From Alkalimonas collagenimarina (GTDB taxonomy: Bacteria; Pseudomonadota; Gammaproteobacteria; Enterobacterales; Alteromonadaceae), in assembly GCF_030717845.1 (NCBI RefSeq), contig NZ_JAUZVZ010000005.1, positions 62,001 to 126,000 of the forward strand: DNA of 64,000 nucleotides, in the 5' to 3' direction. The notes below the pieces were generated by a model that saw nothing but the letters and a program-made list of their open reading frames with translations, was not told where the DNA came from and made no database searches. The translations under genes were made by a program, and so were the position numbers. This document shows positions 39,107 to 47,621 of the stretch, in pieces. Position 1 is the stretch's first letter, and every line of letters starts with the position of its first letter.

Positions 39107-39154
39107 ATTGTTACTCCAGTTGAATTGTTACTCCAGTTGAATTGCTACCCCAGT
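39107..39154. repeat. 17-bp tandem repeat between two genes
   Basis: The unit ATTGTTACTCCAGTTGA occurs twice perfectly in tandem (39107-39123, 39124-39140), followed by a degenerate third copy that enters the 3' end of the YciI-like gene. It looks like a slippage or local duplication that copied the end of that gene. Confidence 0.8.
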
Positions 39155-39444
39155 GGTATGGTGGCCTGATCGCCGATTACGGTACTCCATAGCCTTACTT
39201 CCCAGTGCCCGACTAAACCATTCATCACGTAGGGGTCGTGCTTAGCAAACTGCTCTGCCACCTCGGCAGATTCGCCTTGAAACAGCAACACAGCACCATC
39301 GACCGGCTCATCTAGGGCGCCAGCCAGTACCAGTTCGCCCCGGGCTTTGGCTGCCTTGGCATGCGCTAAATGTTGGCCACGCCATGCCTCCCGCCGTTTG
39401 ACATAATCATCGACCAGATCGCGGTAAAATAACAGGTAATGCAT
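39145..39444 (-). CDS. YciI-like protein
   Basis: A 99-residue YCII-domain protein (MHYLLFYRDLVDDYVKRREAWRGQHLAHA, then GALDEP and FAKHDPYVMNGLV). The conserved His and Asp of the predicted active site are present (HLAHA, KHDPY). CGGAGAAG precedes ATG 39444; an upstream in-frame start at 39507 lacks coding character. Ferredoxin-like fold, function uncertain. Its last codons fall in a tandem repeat, so the C terminus may have been altered. Confidence 0.87.
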   Translation of the reverse strand: MHYLLFYRDLVDDYVKRREAWRGQHLAHAKAAKARGELVLAGALDEPVDGAVLLFQGESAEVAEQFAKHDPYVMNGLVGHWEVRLWSTVIGDQATIPLG

Positions 39445-39587
39445 GGTTGCTTCTCCGATAACGTTATCGTGTGTCCCAGTCTGCCGTATTTCACTATGCA
39501 AGAGCAAGTCGGCAGTGAGTCTGAAGTTCGCATCTTCGGGGTGTTTGGGTATATAGTATTGTTATTATTCATTTATTAGCCCGGTTC

Positions 39588-40130
39588 ATGATGACAAAAG
39601 CAACAGCACGGCTTCGCCCAATGCGGCAGCAGGATTTTTCGGTGATTTCAGCCTGGCTGGCAGAGCGGGAAGAAATGCAGAAAGTCTGTGGCAATGCTTT
39701 TCAGTACCCGTTGATCGAGTCGGTTTTTAACGACTATTTTGTTGAAGGCCCCAAGCAGAATGCCGAACGACAATGTTTTGCTTATGAGCAGGATGGTCGT
39801 GTAGTGGGGATGTGTAGCTTTACCCGCATTGATTGGCCGAATGCGTTTGGCCATATTGGTTTGGTGGCCGTGGACCCGGCTTTGCGTGGGCAGGGGCTGG
39901 GGCAACAGATGTTTGCGGCACTATTGCATAAAGGCTTTGTTGAGCATGGTTTTCATCGCATTGATTTGTATGTAATGCAAGGCAACGATGGTGCTAAGCG
40001 CTTTTATAGCCAGCAGTTTGGGTTTCAGGATGAAGGCTTGATGCGTGAAGTGCTAAAAACTGAGCAGGGGTATACCGGTTGGTATACCATGAGTTTATTG
40101 ACAACGGAGTGGGCTGGCCGACAGGAGTGA
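39588..40130 (+). CDS. GNAT family N-acetyltransferase
   Basis: A 180-residue acetyltransferase with the GNAT motif A (HIGLVAVDPALRGQGLGQQMFAALL) that binds acetyl-CoA, and motif B (RIDLYVMQGNDGAKRFYSQQFGFQDEG). Substrate unknown; Rim-like or antibiotic-type enzymes cannot be separated by eye. ATG 39588 or the adjacent ATG 39591 is the start. Monocistronic. Confidence 0.88.
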   Translation: MMTKATARLRPMRQQDFSVISAWLAEREEMQKVCGNAFQYPLIESVFNDYFVEGPKQNAERQCFAYEQDGRVVGMCSFTRIDWPNAFGHIGLVAVDPALRGQGLGQQMFAALLHKGFVEHGFHRIDLYVMQGNDGAKRFYSQQFGFQDEGLMREVLKTEQGYTGWYTMSLLTTEWAGRQE

Positions 40131-40204
40131 ATCTGTTCAAGCAGTGGGCCTGCCATAGTAACGCACCTGAACCCATCATAAACAGCATAAACACGAGGCT
40201 AACC

Positions 40205-40750
40205 ATGAAAACCATGCTAAATACCGTACTGACTTTTTGGTTTGAAGAATTAAGCCCGGAGCAATGGTTTAAAAAAGATGCTGAGTTGGATCAGCACATT
40301 GCGGATTGCTTTACCACCTTGCATCAAAAAGCGGCGCGATGCGAGTTGTACCCCTGGCGTCAGCAAGCACGTGGCCGTTTGGCTGAAATTATCGTGTTGG
40401 ATCAGTTGCCACGAAATATTTATCGCGATACACCTCAGGCGTTTGCAACCGATGCGTTGGCCCTGGCGCTGGCGCAGGAGGCCATTGATTTAGGGTTTGA
40501 CCAAGAGCTGACCACAGCAGAGCGCAGCTTTGTTTACATGCCTTTTATGCACAGCGAGTCGGTAGAGATCCATGATGTTGCTGTGCGTTTGTTTGACCAG
40601 GAGGGCCTGGAAACCAATCTTGAGTTTGAACTGAAACACAAAGCCATCATTGATCGGTTCGGCCGCTATCCCCATCGCAATGCCATCCTTGGCCGGGAGT
40701 CTACCGAAGAAGAGTTGGAGTTTTTGCAGCAACCCGGCTCTGGCTTTTAA
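40205..40750 (+). CDS. DUF924 family protein
   Basis: A 181-residue all-helical protein of the DUF924/TPR-like family. Hallmarks: VLTFWFEELSPEQWFKKD, RGRLAEIIVLDQLPRNIYRDTPQAFATD and FVYMPFMHSESVEIHD, then FGRYPHRNAILGRESTEEE. GAGG is placed before ATG 40205. No known function. The upstream in-frame extension overlaps the acetyltransferase and is rejected. Confidence 0.9.
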   Translation: MKTMLNTVLTFWFEELSPEQWFKKDAELDQHIADCFTTLHQKAARCELYPWRQQARGRLAEIIVLDQLPRNIYRDTPQAFATDALALALAQEAIDLGFDQELTTAERSFVYMPFMHSESVEIHDVAVRLFDQEGLETNLEFELKHKAIIDRFGRYPHRNAILGRESTEEELEFLQQPGSGF

Positions 40751-40759
40751 GCTGTCTCA

Positions 40760-41746
40760 TTATTTGTGAGTTAACATGCCGCTTAGCCGGCTCAGTAATT
40801 GTTTGCTCTGCCACAGGCGCTTTGGTACTGCTGATTTCGCCGTGTGACGTTTGATGTCACAGGGCTTCACCACCAGAACATCACAGGGGATATGTTGAAC
40901 CAGATAATGAGTGGTATTGCCCCAGAACCTGGCGACTTTGCTATGCAAATGTTGATTACCGATGATGGCTAACTGAGCATGAAATGAATGCACGGCTGCC
41001 GGGATTTCATCATCCGGTAACCCCACTCGAATATGGCCGCAGTCCGAATCAAGATGATTTCTGGTTAAATAGGGTTCCAGCTTTGCTTGGTGCTCTTGTT
41101 GTGGGCTAAGAGCTTGCTTGAAGCCGGATGCTTTGTCGTACTGTATCCGGACAGATACCGATTCACCACCGCAGCAATTCACTACATGCAACTGCGATTG
41201 CAAGGCTGGCACCAGTTGCTGACTTGTTTGTAAAATCTTATCGTTAACCATCTGATGGGCTGCGTTATCCTGATCCAAGTCGAGACAGGCCAGTACATTT
41301 AACTCTTGGTGCTGGGATTGTGGTTTGACGAGCCAGACCGGAACCTCCAGATCGTTAATTAAGAAATGATCGAGATTACCGTTGATCAAATCGAACATGT
41401 GGCGCTTACTCTGTGCTTTCAGTACTAAACTGATATTGCTTTGCTCTATCAGGCGCCGAACGGCATATTTCACCGGCTCTAACCAGGAAATGACAATATT
41501 CAGTGATACATCCTGATCGGTGAGAGTACTGATGTGTTGGCAAATCTCACGCTGCTGTTGCATAACAAAATCTGCCATATCATCTGAGCTTTCCGTGCCC
41601 ATCTTGTGCATCTGTTGGTAATAGGACTTAAAAACGGTGATGGCGCTGTGCTTTTTCTTAGCAAAAGCGATGGCGCGATCCAGTGCATAATGCTCAGTAC
41701 TATGAATGTCTTCGATGACCAATAAATGATTGAATGTGTTGTTCAT
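40760..41746 (-). CDS. Universal stress protein, tandem Usp domains
   Basis: A 328-residue cytoplasmic protein of the UspE type with two Usp folds (about 1-145 and 150-300). The first has HLLVIEDIHSTEHYALDRAIAFAKKK; the second has LNVLACLDLDQDN and ends in QLAIIGNQHLHSKVARFWGNTTHYLVQHIPCDVLVVKP, with the G-2x-G-9x-G(S/T)-like ATP loop imperfect. ATG 41746 with GAGG upstream is preferred over ATG 41815. Stands alone, convergent with the DUF924 gene. Confidence 0.88.
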   Translation of the reverse strand: MNNTFNHLLVIEDIHSTEHYALDRAIAFAKKKHSAITVFKSYYQQMHKMGTESSDDMADFVMQQQREICQHISTLTDQDVSLNIVISWLEPVKYAVRRLIEQSNISLVLKAQSKRHMFDLINGNLDHFLINDLEVPVWLVKPQSQHQELNVLACLDLDQDNAAHQMVNDKILQTSQQLVPALQSQLHVVNCCGGESVSVRIQYDKASGFKQALSPQQEHQAKLEPYLTRNHLDSDCGHIRVGLPDDEIPAAVHSFHAQLAIIGNQHLHSKVARFWGNTTHYLVQHIPCDVLVVKPCDIKRHTAKSAVPKRLWQSKQLLSRLSGMLTHK

Positions 41747-41949
41747 ACCAATTGCCTCTTCCTGTGTCCCTTCAAATAGTGAATGCAGCAAGAAAGCGGA
41801 ACATGCTGTTTTCATGGTTACTACTCGTTTAAGCGGGGTTTGTAGGCAAACACCGACACAGGAATGGTAATTTATTTAGTGGTCAGAGCAGTTGACTGGG
41901 AAGATGCAGGCTGTTGTGGCTATTCTGAGCCAGGTTTTCAGGATGTGAA

Positions 41950-42513
41950 TTAGATCGCCTGATGCAGCCAGGCTTTGGCCAGCTTGCTGTTGCGCTCGAT
42001 GGTGCGGGCTGATACGCCATAGATGTCGGCAATTTCATGGTTTTTCAGGCCGGCAAAAAACTGCAGCTGCAAAATATCTGCTTTTTGCGCATCAAATTGT
42101 TCCAGTGCGTGCAAGGCACTGTCGAGTGCAAGTAATTGATCCGGTTGATCATCTAAAATAGCGATGGATTCAGTGAAAGCTAGGTTTTCGGAGCCTGAGC
42201 CTCGTTTATTGGCCGCCCGGGCCCGGGCATGATCAACCAGAATTCGGCGCATGATTCGACCTGCCAGACAAAAGAAATGGACTCGATTTTCGTAACTGAC
42301 GTCGGCATCGATTAAAGCAATAAAGGCCTCGTTCACCAGAGCGGTGGCCTGCAAGGTATGGTTGCAGCGTTCGCCATGCATATACCGTCTGGCGATACGA
42401 TGCAATTCCTGGTGCACATGATTGCTCAGCTCTGTGAATGCCTGAGGATCACCTTGTTGCCAGTGATGCAACAAGCCGGTGATATCGGCTGAGCTAGGGG
42501 GTACGGTTGCCAT
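41950..42513 (-). CDS. ECF-type RNA polymerase sigma factor
   Basis: A 187-residue sigma-70 family protein of the ECF type often encoded next to Ser/Thr kinases (TIGR02999-like). Region 2 (about 20-105, LVNEAFIALIDADVSYENRVHFFCLAGRIMRRILVDHARAR) and region 4 (about 130-187, LQLQFFAGLKNHEIADIYGVSARTIERNSKLAKAWL) are clear. No anti-sigma gene is next to it; the divergent kinase at 42640 is the likely partner in control, by analogy with kinase-linked ECF groups. Confidence 0.9.
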   Translation of the reverse strand: MATVPPSSADITGLLHHWQQGDPQAFTELSNHVHQELHRIARRYMHGERCNHTLQATALVNEAFIALIDADVSYENRVHFFCLAGRIMRRILVDHARARAANKRGSGSENLAFTESIAILDDQPDQLLALDSALHALEQFDAQKADILQLQFFAGLKNHEIADIYGVSARTIERNSKLAKAWLHQAI

Positions 42514-42639
42514 GAATGCACTGTTTCTTTTTTAATCATATCCTATAGTATAGAGATATCTTGATAGAATGCACTGTTTTAAACGTACCTGCTGTTTATC
42601 GTGTTATCACGCATGGCTCGTTGATCTTAAAGGAAATAC

Positions 42640-45261
42640 ATGGATAAGAAGACATGGCAACAGGTTGAGGTGTTGTTTCATCAAGCCATTGACTTGCCGG
42701 AGCATGAGCGTGACGAGTTTTTGCAGCAGCAGTGTCAGCACGATACCGGGCTACTGAACGCCGTTCGTTCTTTGTTGCAACACACTGACCGCACTGATGA
42801 TTTGTATGCCGTGGTTGCCAGCCAAGCGTGTGCCATTTTACAGCCCAAAGATTTAATCGGGCAGGCCATAGGTAATTACCGGATCATTCAACCGCTTGGC
42901 CATGGCGGCATGGGCAGTGTCTATCTGGCCGAGCGTGCCGACCAGCAGTTTGATAAGCGGGTGGCGATTAAGCTCATTCGTACGGTGGTGGCTGATCCTT
43001 ACTTATTGCGGGCCTTTAAAGCGGAACGACAAATTCTGGCCGACTTGGAACACGCTTATATTTCTCGTTTGCTCGATGGTGGTGCCACGGATGATAACTT
43101 ACCCTATCTGGTGATGGAGTATGTCGAAGGCATCCCTATCGATGAGTACTGCCAGCAAAAGCAACTGAGTTTGAAACAGCGATTGCAGCTGTTTCGTAAA
43201 GTCTGCAGCGCGGTTGAGTTTGCTCACCAGAAGATGGTGGTGCACTGCGATCTAAAACCATCCAATATTCTGATTACCGAGCAAGGTGAACCAAGACTGC
43301 TGGATTTTGGGATTGCCAAATTGCTGCATAAATCAGCCTTGGATGAGCTCTCTGAGCAGCAGCTTGCCAGTAGCCGGGCGACACTGAATTATTGCAGCCC
43401 AGAGCAGCTGCAAGGCAAGGCTTTAACGACCGTGACCGATGTGTATGCCTTGGGTGTGATTTTATTTGAATTACTCACTGCAGCGAGGCCCTTTTTAAAT
43501 AGCAACACGGCTACAGAGAAACGCGAGGCTATTCTACAGTCACCAGCAAGGTTGGCTTCTGAGGCGGCTCAGGGTGAGCAAGAGCAGCCCCGTGATTCGG
43601 GATTGCACGCCCAGAGTCCTGTTAGATCACATGGTATTAAAGCCAGACAGCTGCGAGGCGATCTGGATAGTATCCTGACAAAGGCATTGCAAAAAAACAG
43701 TGGTGATCGATATGCTTCGGTGGCAGCGCTATCGGATGATATTGAGCGTTTTTTGAGTAAAAGAGTGGTGCTGGCGCGACCGGGTAGCTGGTCGTACCGT
43801 GCCGGACGATTTTTGGCGCGCAATCGAATCAGCTCCGCACTCAGCGCACTGGTTGTTGTTACTTTGCTAAGTGGCAGCTCAGCCGTCTATCTGCAATCCG
43901 TGCAGGTAGCCAAAGAGCGGGACTTTGCAGAGCTACAACGTGAGAAAGCCGACGCTATCAATCGCTTTATTACCGATATGCTATCCAGTACTGATCCCAT
44001 GAAAGCTCAGGGTCATCAGGTGACCGTTCGTGAAGTATTGGACCAAACCAGTCAGCAACTCACTTCCGGGGATGAGCACTCCTTGCAACAGCAACCTTTG
44101 GTCGAGGCCTCTGTCCGTCTGGTGATTGGGCGGGTGTATAATGCGCTTGGTTTGTACCGGGATGCCGAGCGGCATCTGGAGCAGGCATTACATTTGCAAC
44201 AAAAGCATCAGCAACTGCCTTCGGAAGAGTATGTGCGTATTTTAAGTCAATTGGCCAGTGCGTATAGCTCGCAATATCGATTTGAAGAGGCGATGCCCCT
44301 AACGGAGCAGGCACTTGCGATGAGTCAGCAGGTATTGGGGCATAAGCATCGATTGACGTTAGGGATGATGGGAAACCTTGCTGGCAATTACCAGGATTTA
44401 GGCAAGCTGCAACAAGCCAAAACCATGTACCTGCAGTTGCATCAATTACGGCTTCAGGTGTTAGGTGATCAGCATCCGGATATAGTGCATTCGTTAACAA
44501 CTTTGGGGATTGTGCATTACTGGTTGGGGGATTATCCGCAAACAGAGCTGTATTTCCGGCAGTGTCTGGAGCTGGGGATTGCGCATTATGGCGAGCGTCA
44601 TGAACGAACGTTAAATTGCTTATCCACACTGGCTTCTGTGCTGGTTGCCTCTGGCCAGTATCAAGCCGCAGAGCCTTATTTACTTCGACATATCGAGTTA
44701 TCCACACTGGTCGTGGGGCCGCATCATCCGGCAACACTGAGAACTCAGCATAATCTGGCGATGAACTATCGCGGACAGGGGCGCTATGACGAATCCGAGC
44801 AGCTCTTTTTGAACACCTTGAGCAAACGGCGGCAGACCTTGGGGGATGACAACATTGAAACATTGCAAACTCAGATGCGTCTGGCAATCTTATATCGGGA
44901 TCTGCAACGTTTGGATGAAGCCGTAGTGCTAGCAAGCGACACGGCGGAGCGACAAGCTGAGCAACTTGGCGAAAGCCACCCGACGACGTTACGAGCATGG
45001 CAAGTGTTGGCAGGTATTTACTTTGAGCAACATCGTCAAGCGCAGGCACTGGCCTTGTATCATCAAATCTTACAGAACAGGCAAGCGCAACAGCAGGAGC
45101 ACCCTGAAAATATTGAAGTGCTGATCACCATGGCGCGTATTTACCGGCAATTGGAGCAATCCGAGCAGAGTGTTTTGTATTTGCAGCAAGCAAAGTCACT
45201 GGCAAGGCAGCATCCTGATCATGAGTATGCACAATTCGCACTTACCACTTCAGAGAATTAA
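42640..45261 (+). CDS. Membrane Ser/Thr protein kinase with TPR sensor domain
   Basis: Hanks-type kinase of 873 residues. After about 75 N-terminal residues comes the kinase domain (about 80-355): P-loop PLGHGGMGSVYLAE, Lys111 (VAIKLI), catalytic loop HCDLKPSN with Asp204 (Cys replaces Arg of HRD, so a non-RD kinase) and DFGIAK at 222. One membrane helix lies near 395-415. The C-terminal periplasmic half (about 440-865) holds Kinesin-light-chain-type TPRs with the recurring LGxxHxxTL pattern. AAAGGAAAT precedes the ATG. Divergent from the ECF sigma gene, suggesting that the kinase controls sigma activity. Confidence 0.93.
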   Translation: MDKKTWQQVEVLFHQAIDLPEHERDEFLQQQCQHDTGLLNAVRSLLQHTDRTDDLYAVVASQACAILQPKDLIGQAIGNYRIIQPLGHGGMGSVYLAERADQQFDKRVAIKLIRTVVADPYLLRAFKAERQILADLEHAYISRLLDGGATDDNLPYLVMEYVEGIPIDEYCQQKQLSLKQRLQLFRKVCSAVEFAHQKMVVHCDLKPSNILITEQGEPRLLDFGIAKLLHKSALDELSEQQLASSRATLNYCSPEQLQGKALTTVTDVYALGVILFELLTAARPFLNSNTATEKREAILQSPARLASEAAQGEQEQPRDSGLHAQSPVRSHGIKARQLRGDLDSILTKALQKNSGDRYASVAALSDDIERFLSKRVVLARPGSWSYRAGRFLARNRISSALSALVVVTLLSGSSAVYLQSVQVAKERDFAELQREKADAINRFITDMLSSTDPMKAQGHQVTVREVLDQTSQQLTSGDEHSLQQQPLVEASVRLVIGRVYNALGLYRDAERHLEQALHLQQKHQQLPSEEYVRILSQLASAYSSQYRFEEAMPLTEQALAMSQQVLGHKHRLTLGMMGNLAGNYQDLGKLQQAKTMYLQLHQLRLQVLGDQHPDIVHSLTTLGIVHYWLGDYPQTELYFRQCLELGIAHYGERHERTLNCLSTLASVLVASGQYQAAEPYLLRHIELSTLVVGPHHPATLRTQHNLAMNYRGQGRYDESEQLFLNTLSKRRQTLGDDNIETLQTQMRLAILYRDLQRLDEAVVLASDTAERQAEQLGESHPTTLRAWQVLAGIYFEQHRQAQALALYHQILQNRQAQQQEHPENIEVLITMARIYRQLEQSEQSVLYLQQAKSLARQHPDHEYAQFALTTSEN

Positions 45262-45415
45262 GGGGCTTGTTCAATATTTCACCGTTTTGCTAATTTACGT
45301 CTATACTTGAGTCACGGATGTGGTTATTCCGAAGGGGCTACTAGCCATAATTCAATAATGTGCAGTCGGTTCAGTGGCTTAATTAACTTGTCTTTGCCAA
45401 ACAGAGGGCTAGATT

Positions 45416-45973
45416 ATGTTAAGGCGGTATTTTATTAGTGATGACCTTGATGACTTAGAATCAATTGAAAAAGAGCTGGAACAAAAAGGCATTGCGACCC
45501 CACAGATTCATGTGTTGAGTGAAAAAGATGCTGAAGTAGAACTGCATCATTTGCATGAAGTGTCACCTGTACTGAAAAGTGACGTGGTGCGTGCAACGGA
45601 AGTGGGTGCGGTAGTGGGGTTAATCGGAGCCATTCTAGTGTTATTGGTGGCTTATTTTGCTGGCTGGACCGAATCGGCTGCAGGTTGGGTTCCCTTTATT
45701 TTCCTCGCAATCGTAGTACTTGGTTTTTGCACCTGGGAAGGAGGGTTCATCGGGATCCAGGAACCCAACATTCACTTTAAACGGTTTCAGGATATCTTGA
45801 AGGAGGGCAAACATGTGCTCTTTATTGATATTGATCCTGAGCAGGAAGGCATTGTAAAGAAAGTGGCGCGCAAGCATCCTAAACTACAAAATGCTGGCAC
45901 GGGTGAAGCAACACCCGGCTTTGTGGTCAAGGCTCAGATCTACTTTAAACGCTTTGTAAAAGCGATGCCTTAA
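45416..45973 (+). CDS. Two-helix membrane protein, general-stress-protein-like
   Basis: A 185-residue protein with an N-terminal soluble part (MLRRYFISDDLDDLESIEKELEQKGI, HVLSEKDAEVELHHLHEV), two membrane helices (about 65-85 and 90-112, with a glycine-rich hairpin), and a C-terminal cytoplasmic part (KHVLFIDIDPEQEGIVKKVARKHPKL). The pattern resembles the DUF1269/GSP17M-type proteins that flip a regulatory domain around a Gly-zipper hairpin. Function unknown. Followed by a terminator, so transcribed alone. Confidence 0.75.
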   Translation: MLRRYFISDDLDDLESIEKELEQKGIATPQIHVLSEKDAEVELHHLHEVSPVLKSDVVRATEVGAVVGLIGAILVLLVAYFAGWTESAAGWVPFIFLAIVVLGFCTWEGGFIGIQEPNIHFKRFQDILKEGKHVLFIDIDPEQEGIVKKVARKHPKLQNAGTGEATPGFVVKAQIYFKRFVKAMP

Positions 45974-46000
45974 ATCGCTTAATGTCCGATTAGCTCCCAA

Positions 46001-46028
46001 CGAGGCACTGTAAAAGGTGCCCGTTTTA
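46001..46028 (+). terminator. Probable terminator after the 45416 gene
   Basis: Stem CG-A-GGCAC / GTGCC-CG with a bulged A and 8-base loop, followed by TTTTATT. Confidence 0.6.
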
Positions 46029-46245
46029 TTCCCGCTATTAATTACAACAGACTGACTATCTAAGAATTTTTGCTTTCCTTTTATGCAGCTTTAAAGTTTA
46101 TGACCTATAGTGTCTGTACAGGCGAAAAAGTGTTCGGTCTCCAGTGATTGTATCGATGTACTGTGCTTACCGTGTGTTCTGATGTCCGATTCATCTGTTG
46201 AAGTCATATAACTATAATTTCAATGATTAAAGGATTAACCGCGAT

Positions 46246-47607
46246 ATGGCGATTGCAATCATTATTTTGTTGCTGGTTATTGGTACGGTCATTTTTCATT
46301 TTATTAGCCCCTGGTGGTTCACCCCCCTTGCTTCGAATTGGTCGGCGATAGATAACACTGTTGAGCTTACCTTTTGGATCACCGGTATTGTCTTCGTCGC
46401 TGTCAATGTCTTTCTGGTCTATGTTATTTTTCGCTACCGGCACAAACCCGGTTTAAAAGCAGACTACGAGCCGGAAAATAAAAAACTAGAAGGCTGGCTA
46501 ACTCTTGCCACCACCATTGGTATTGCAGCGATGTTGGCTCCCGGCTTGTACATTTGGGGGCAATTTGTCGCTCCTCCCGATGACTCGATTGAAGTCGAAG
46601 CTGTCGGGCAGCAATGGCATTGGAGTTATCGCTTTCCTGGTGCTGATGGTCAATTGGGTAAAGTCGATACCCGCCTTATTTCTGAAGACAATCCGTTTGG
46701 GTTGGATCCCTCTGATCCAGCTGGTCAGGACGATATCCTTATTTTTAGTAACGAATTGGTATTACCGCTGGATCAGCCGGTAAAGGTGTTGTTGCGCTCG
46801 AAGGATGTGTTGCACAATTTCACCGTACCGCAGTTCCGCGTCAAGATGGATTTGGTGCCAGGCATGCTCAGTTCTTTGTGGTTTACTCCCACCAGCGTAG
46901 GAGCTTTCGATTTAATGTGTGAAGAGCTGTGTGGCATCGGGCATTACGCCATGCGTGGCCGTGTGGTAGTGAAAGCGCAAGAGGACTTTGATGATTGGCT
47001 GGCACGTCAGGTTACTTTTGCTCAGACACAGGATCGGGTTGCTGGTGACTCAGCATTGGGTCGGGCTCACTATCAGGTCTGTGCCAGCTGCCACGGCGCG
47101 GAAGGGGAAGGCAATCAAGCCTTGAATGCACCTCGGGTCGCCGGGCAAGATATCTGGTATCTCAGGCGGCAACTGCACAACTATCAGCAAGGTGTTCGTG
47201 GTACAGCTGAAGGCGACCAGTTTGGTGGGCAAATGATAGCCATGGCAGGGCTTGTGGCCGATGAACAAAGCATGCAGCACTTGCTGGCCTACATTGACAC
47301 CATGCCCGAACCTGCACGAGCAACAGCAGAGGGCAATTTGAACAATGGCCGCCAGTTGTATCGAAATTGTGTCTATTGCCATGGTGAACAGGCACAAGGT
47401 ATTTACCATATGAATGCTCCCCGACTGGCGGGGCTTGAACCTTGGTATTTGGCGCGACAAATCGGTTATTTCCGTGATCGCATCCGCGGTGGCCACCCGG
47501 ATGACTTCTATGGTGCCCAGATGAGCTTATTGGTGCAATCGCTTCGTAGCGAAGAAGATATCGCCGACATCGTGGCATACATTAATTCACTTAGTGCAGC
47601 TGACTAA
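46246..47607 (+). CDS. coxB: Cytochrome c oxidase subunit II with two fused cytochrome c domains
   Basis: caa3-type subunit II of 453 residues. Two N-terminal membrane helices (about 2-20 and 45-65) anchor a periplasmic cupredoxin domain whose CuA ligands are seen in CEELCGIGHYAM, with the entry aromatic patch GQQWHWSYRF. Two class I cytochrome c domains follow, with heme motifs CASCH (about residue 279) and CVYCH (about 378), each with a distal Met region (QMIAMAGL, QMSLLVQSL). Fusing the electron donor to the oxidase removes the need for soluble cytochrome c. Heads the cox operon; 14 bp before ctaD. No cleavable signal peptide is obvious. Confidence 0.94.
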   Translation: MAIAIIILLLVIGTVIFHFISPWWFTPLASNWSAIDNTVELTFWITGIVFVAVNVFLVYVIFRYRHKPGLKADYEPENKKLEGWLTLATTIGIAAMLAPGLYIWGQFVAPPDDSIEVEAVGQQWHWSYRFPGADGQLGKVDTRLISEDNPFGLDPSDPAGQDDILIFSNELVLPLDQPVKVLLRSKDVLHNFTVPQFRVKMDLVPGMLSSLWFTPTSVGAFDLMCEELCGIGHYAMRGRVVVKAQEDFDDWLARQVTFAQTQDRVAGDSALGRAHYQVCASCHGAEGEGNQALNAPRVAGQDIWYLRRQLHNYQQGVRGTAEGDQFGGQMIAMAGLVADEQSMQHLLAYIDTMPEPARATAEGNLNNGRQLYRNCVYCHGEQAQGIYHMNAPRLAGLEPWYLARQIGYFRDRIRGGHPDDFYGAQMSLLVQSLRSEEDIADIVAYINSLSAAD

Positions 47608-47621
47608 GCAAGGAGATACCG

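Noticed and set aside
43569-45049. Long minus-strand frames opposite the Ser/Thr kinase gene
   Set aside because: They are antisense shadows of a well-defined kinase-TPR protein; their translations have no domain signature and are rich in Pro, Ala and His.
47050-47578. Minus-strand frames opposite the subunit II cytochrome c domains
   Set aside because: Antisense to conserved heme-binding motifs, no ribosome sites or recognisable product.
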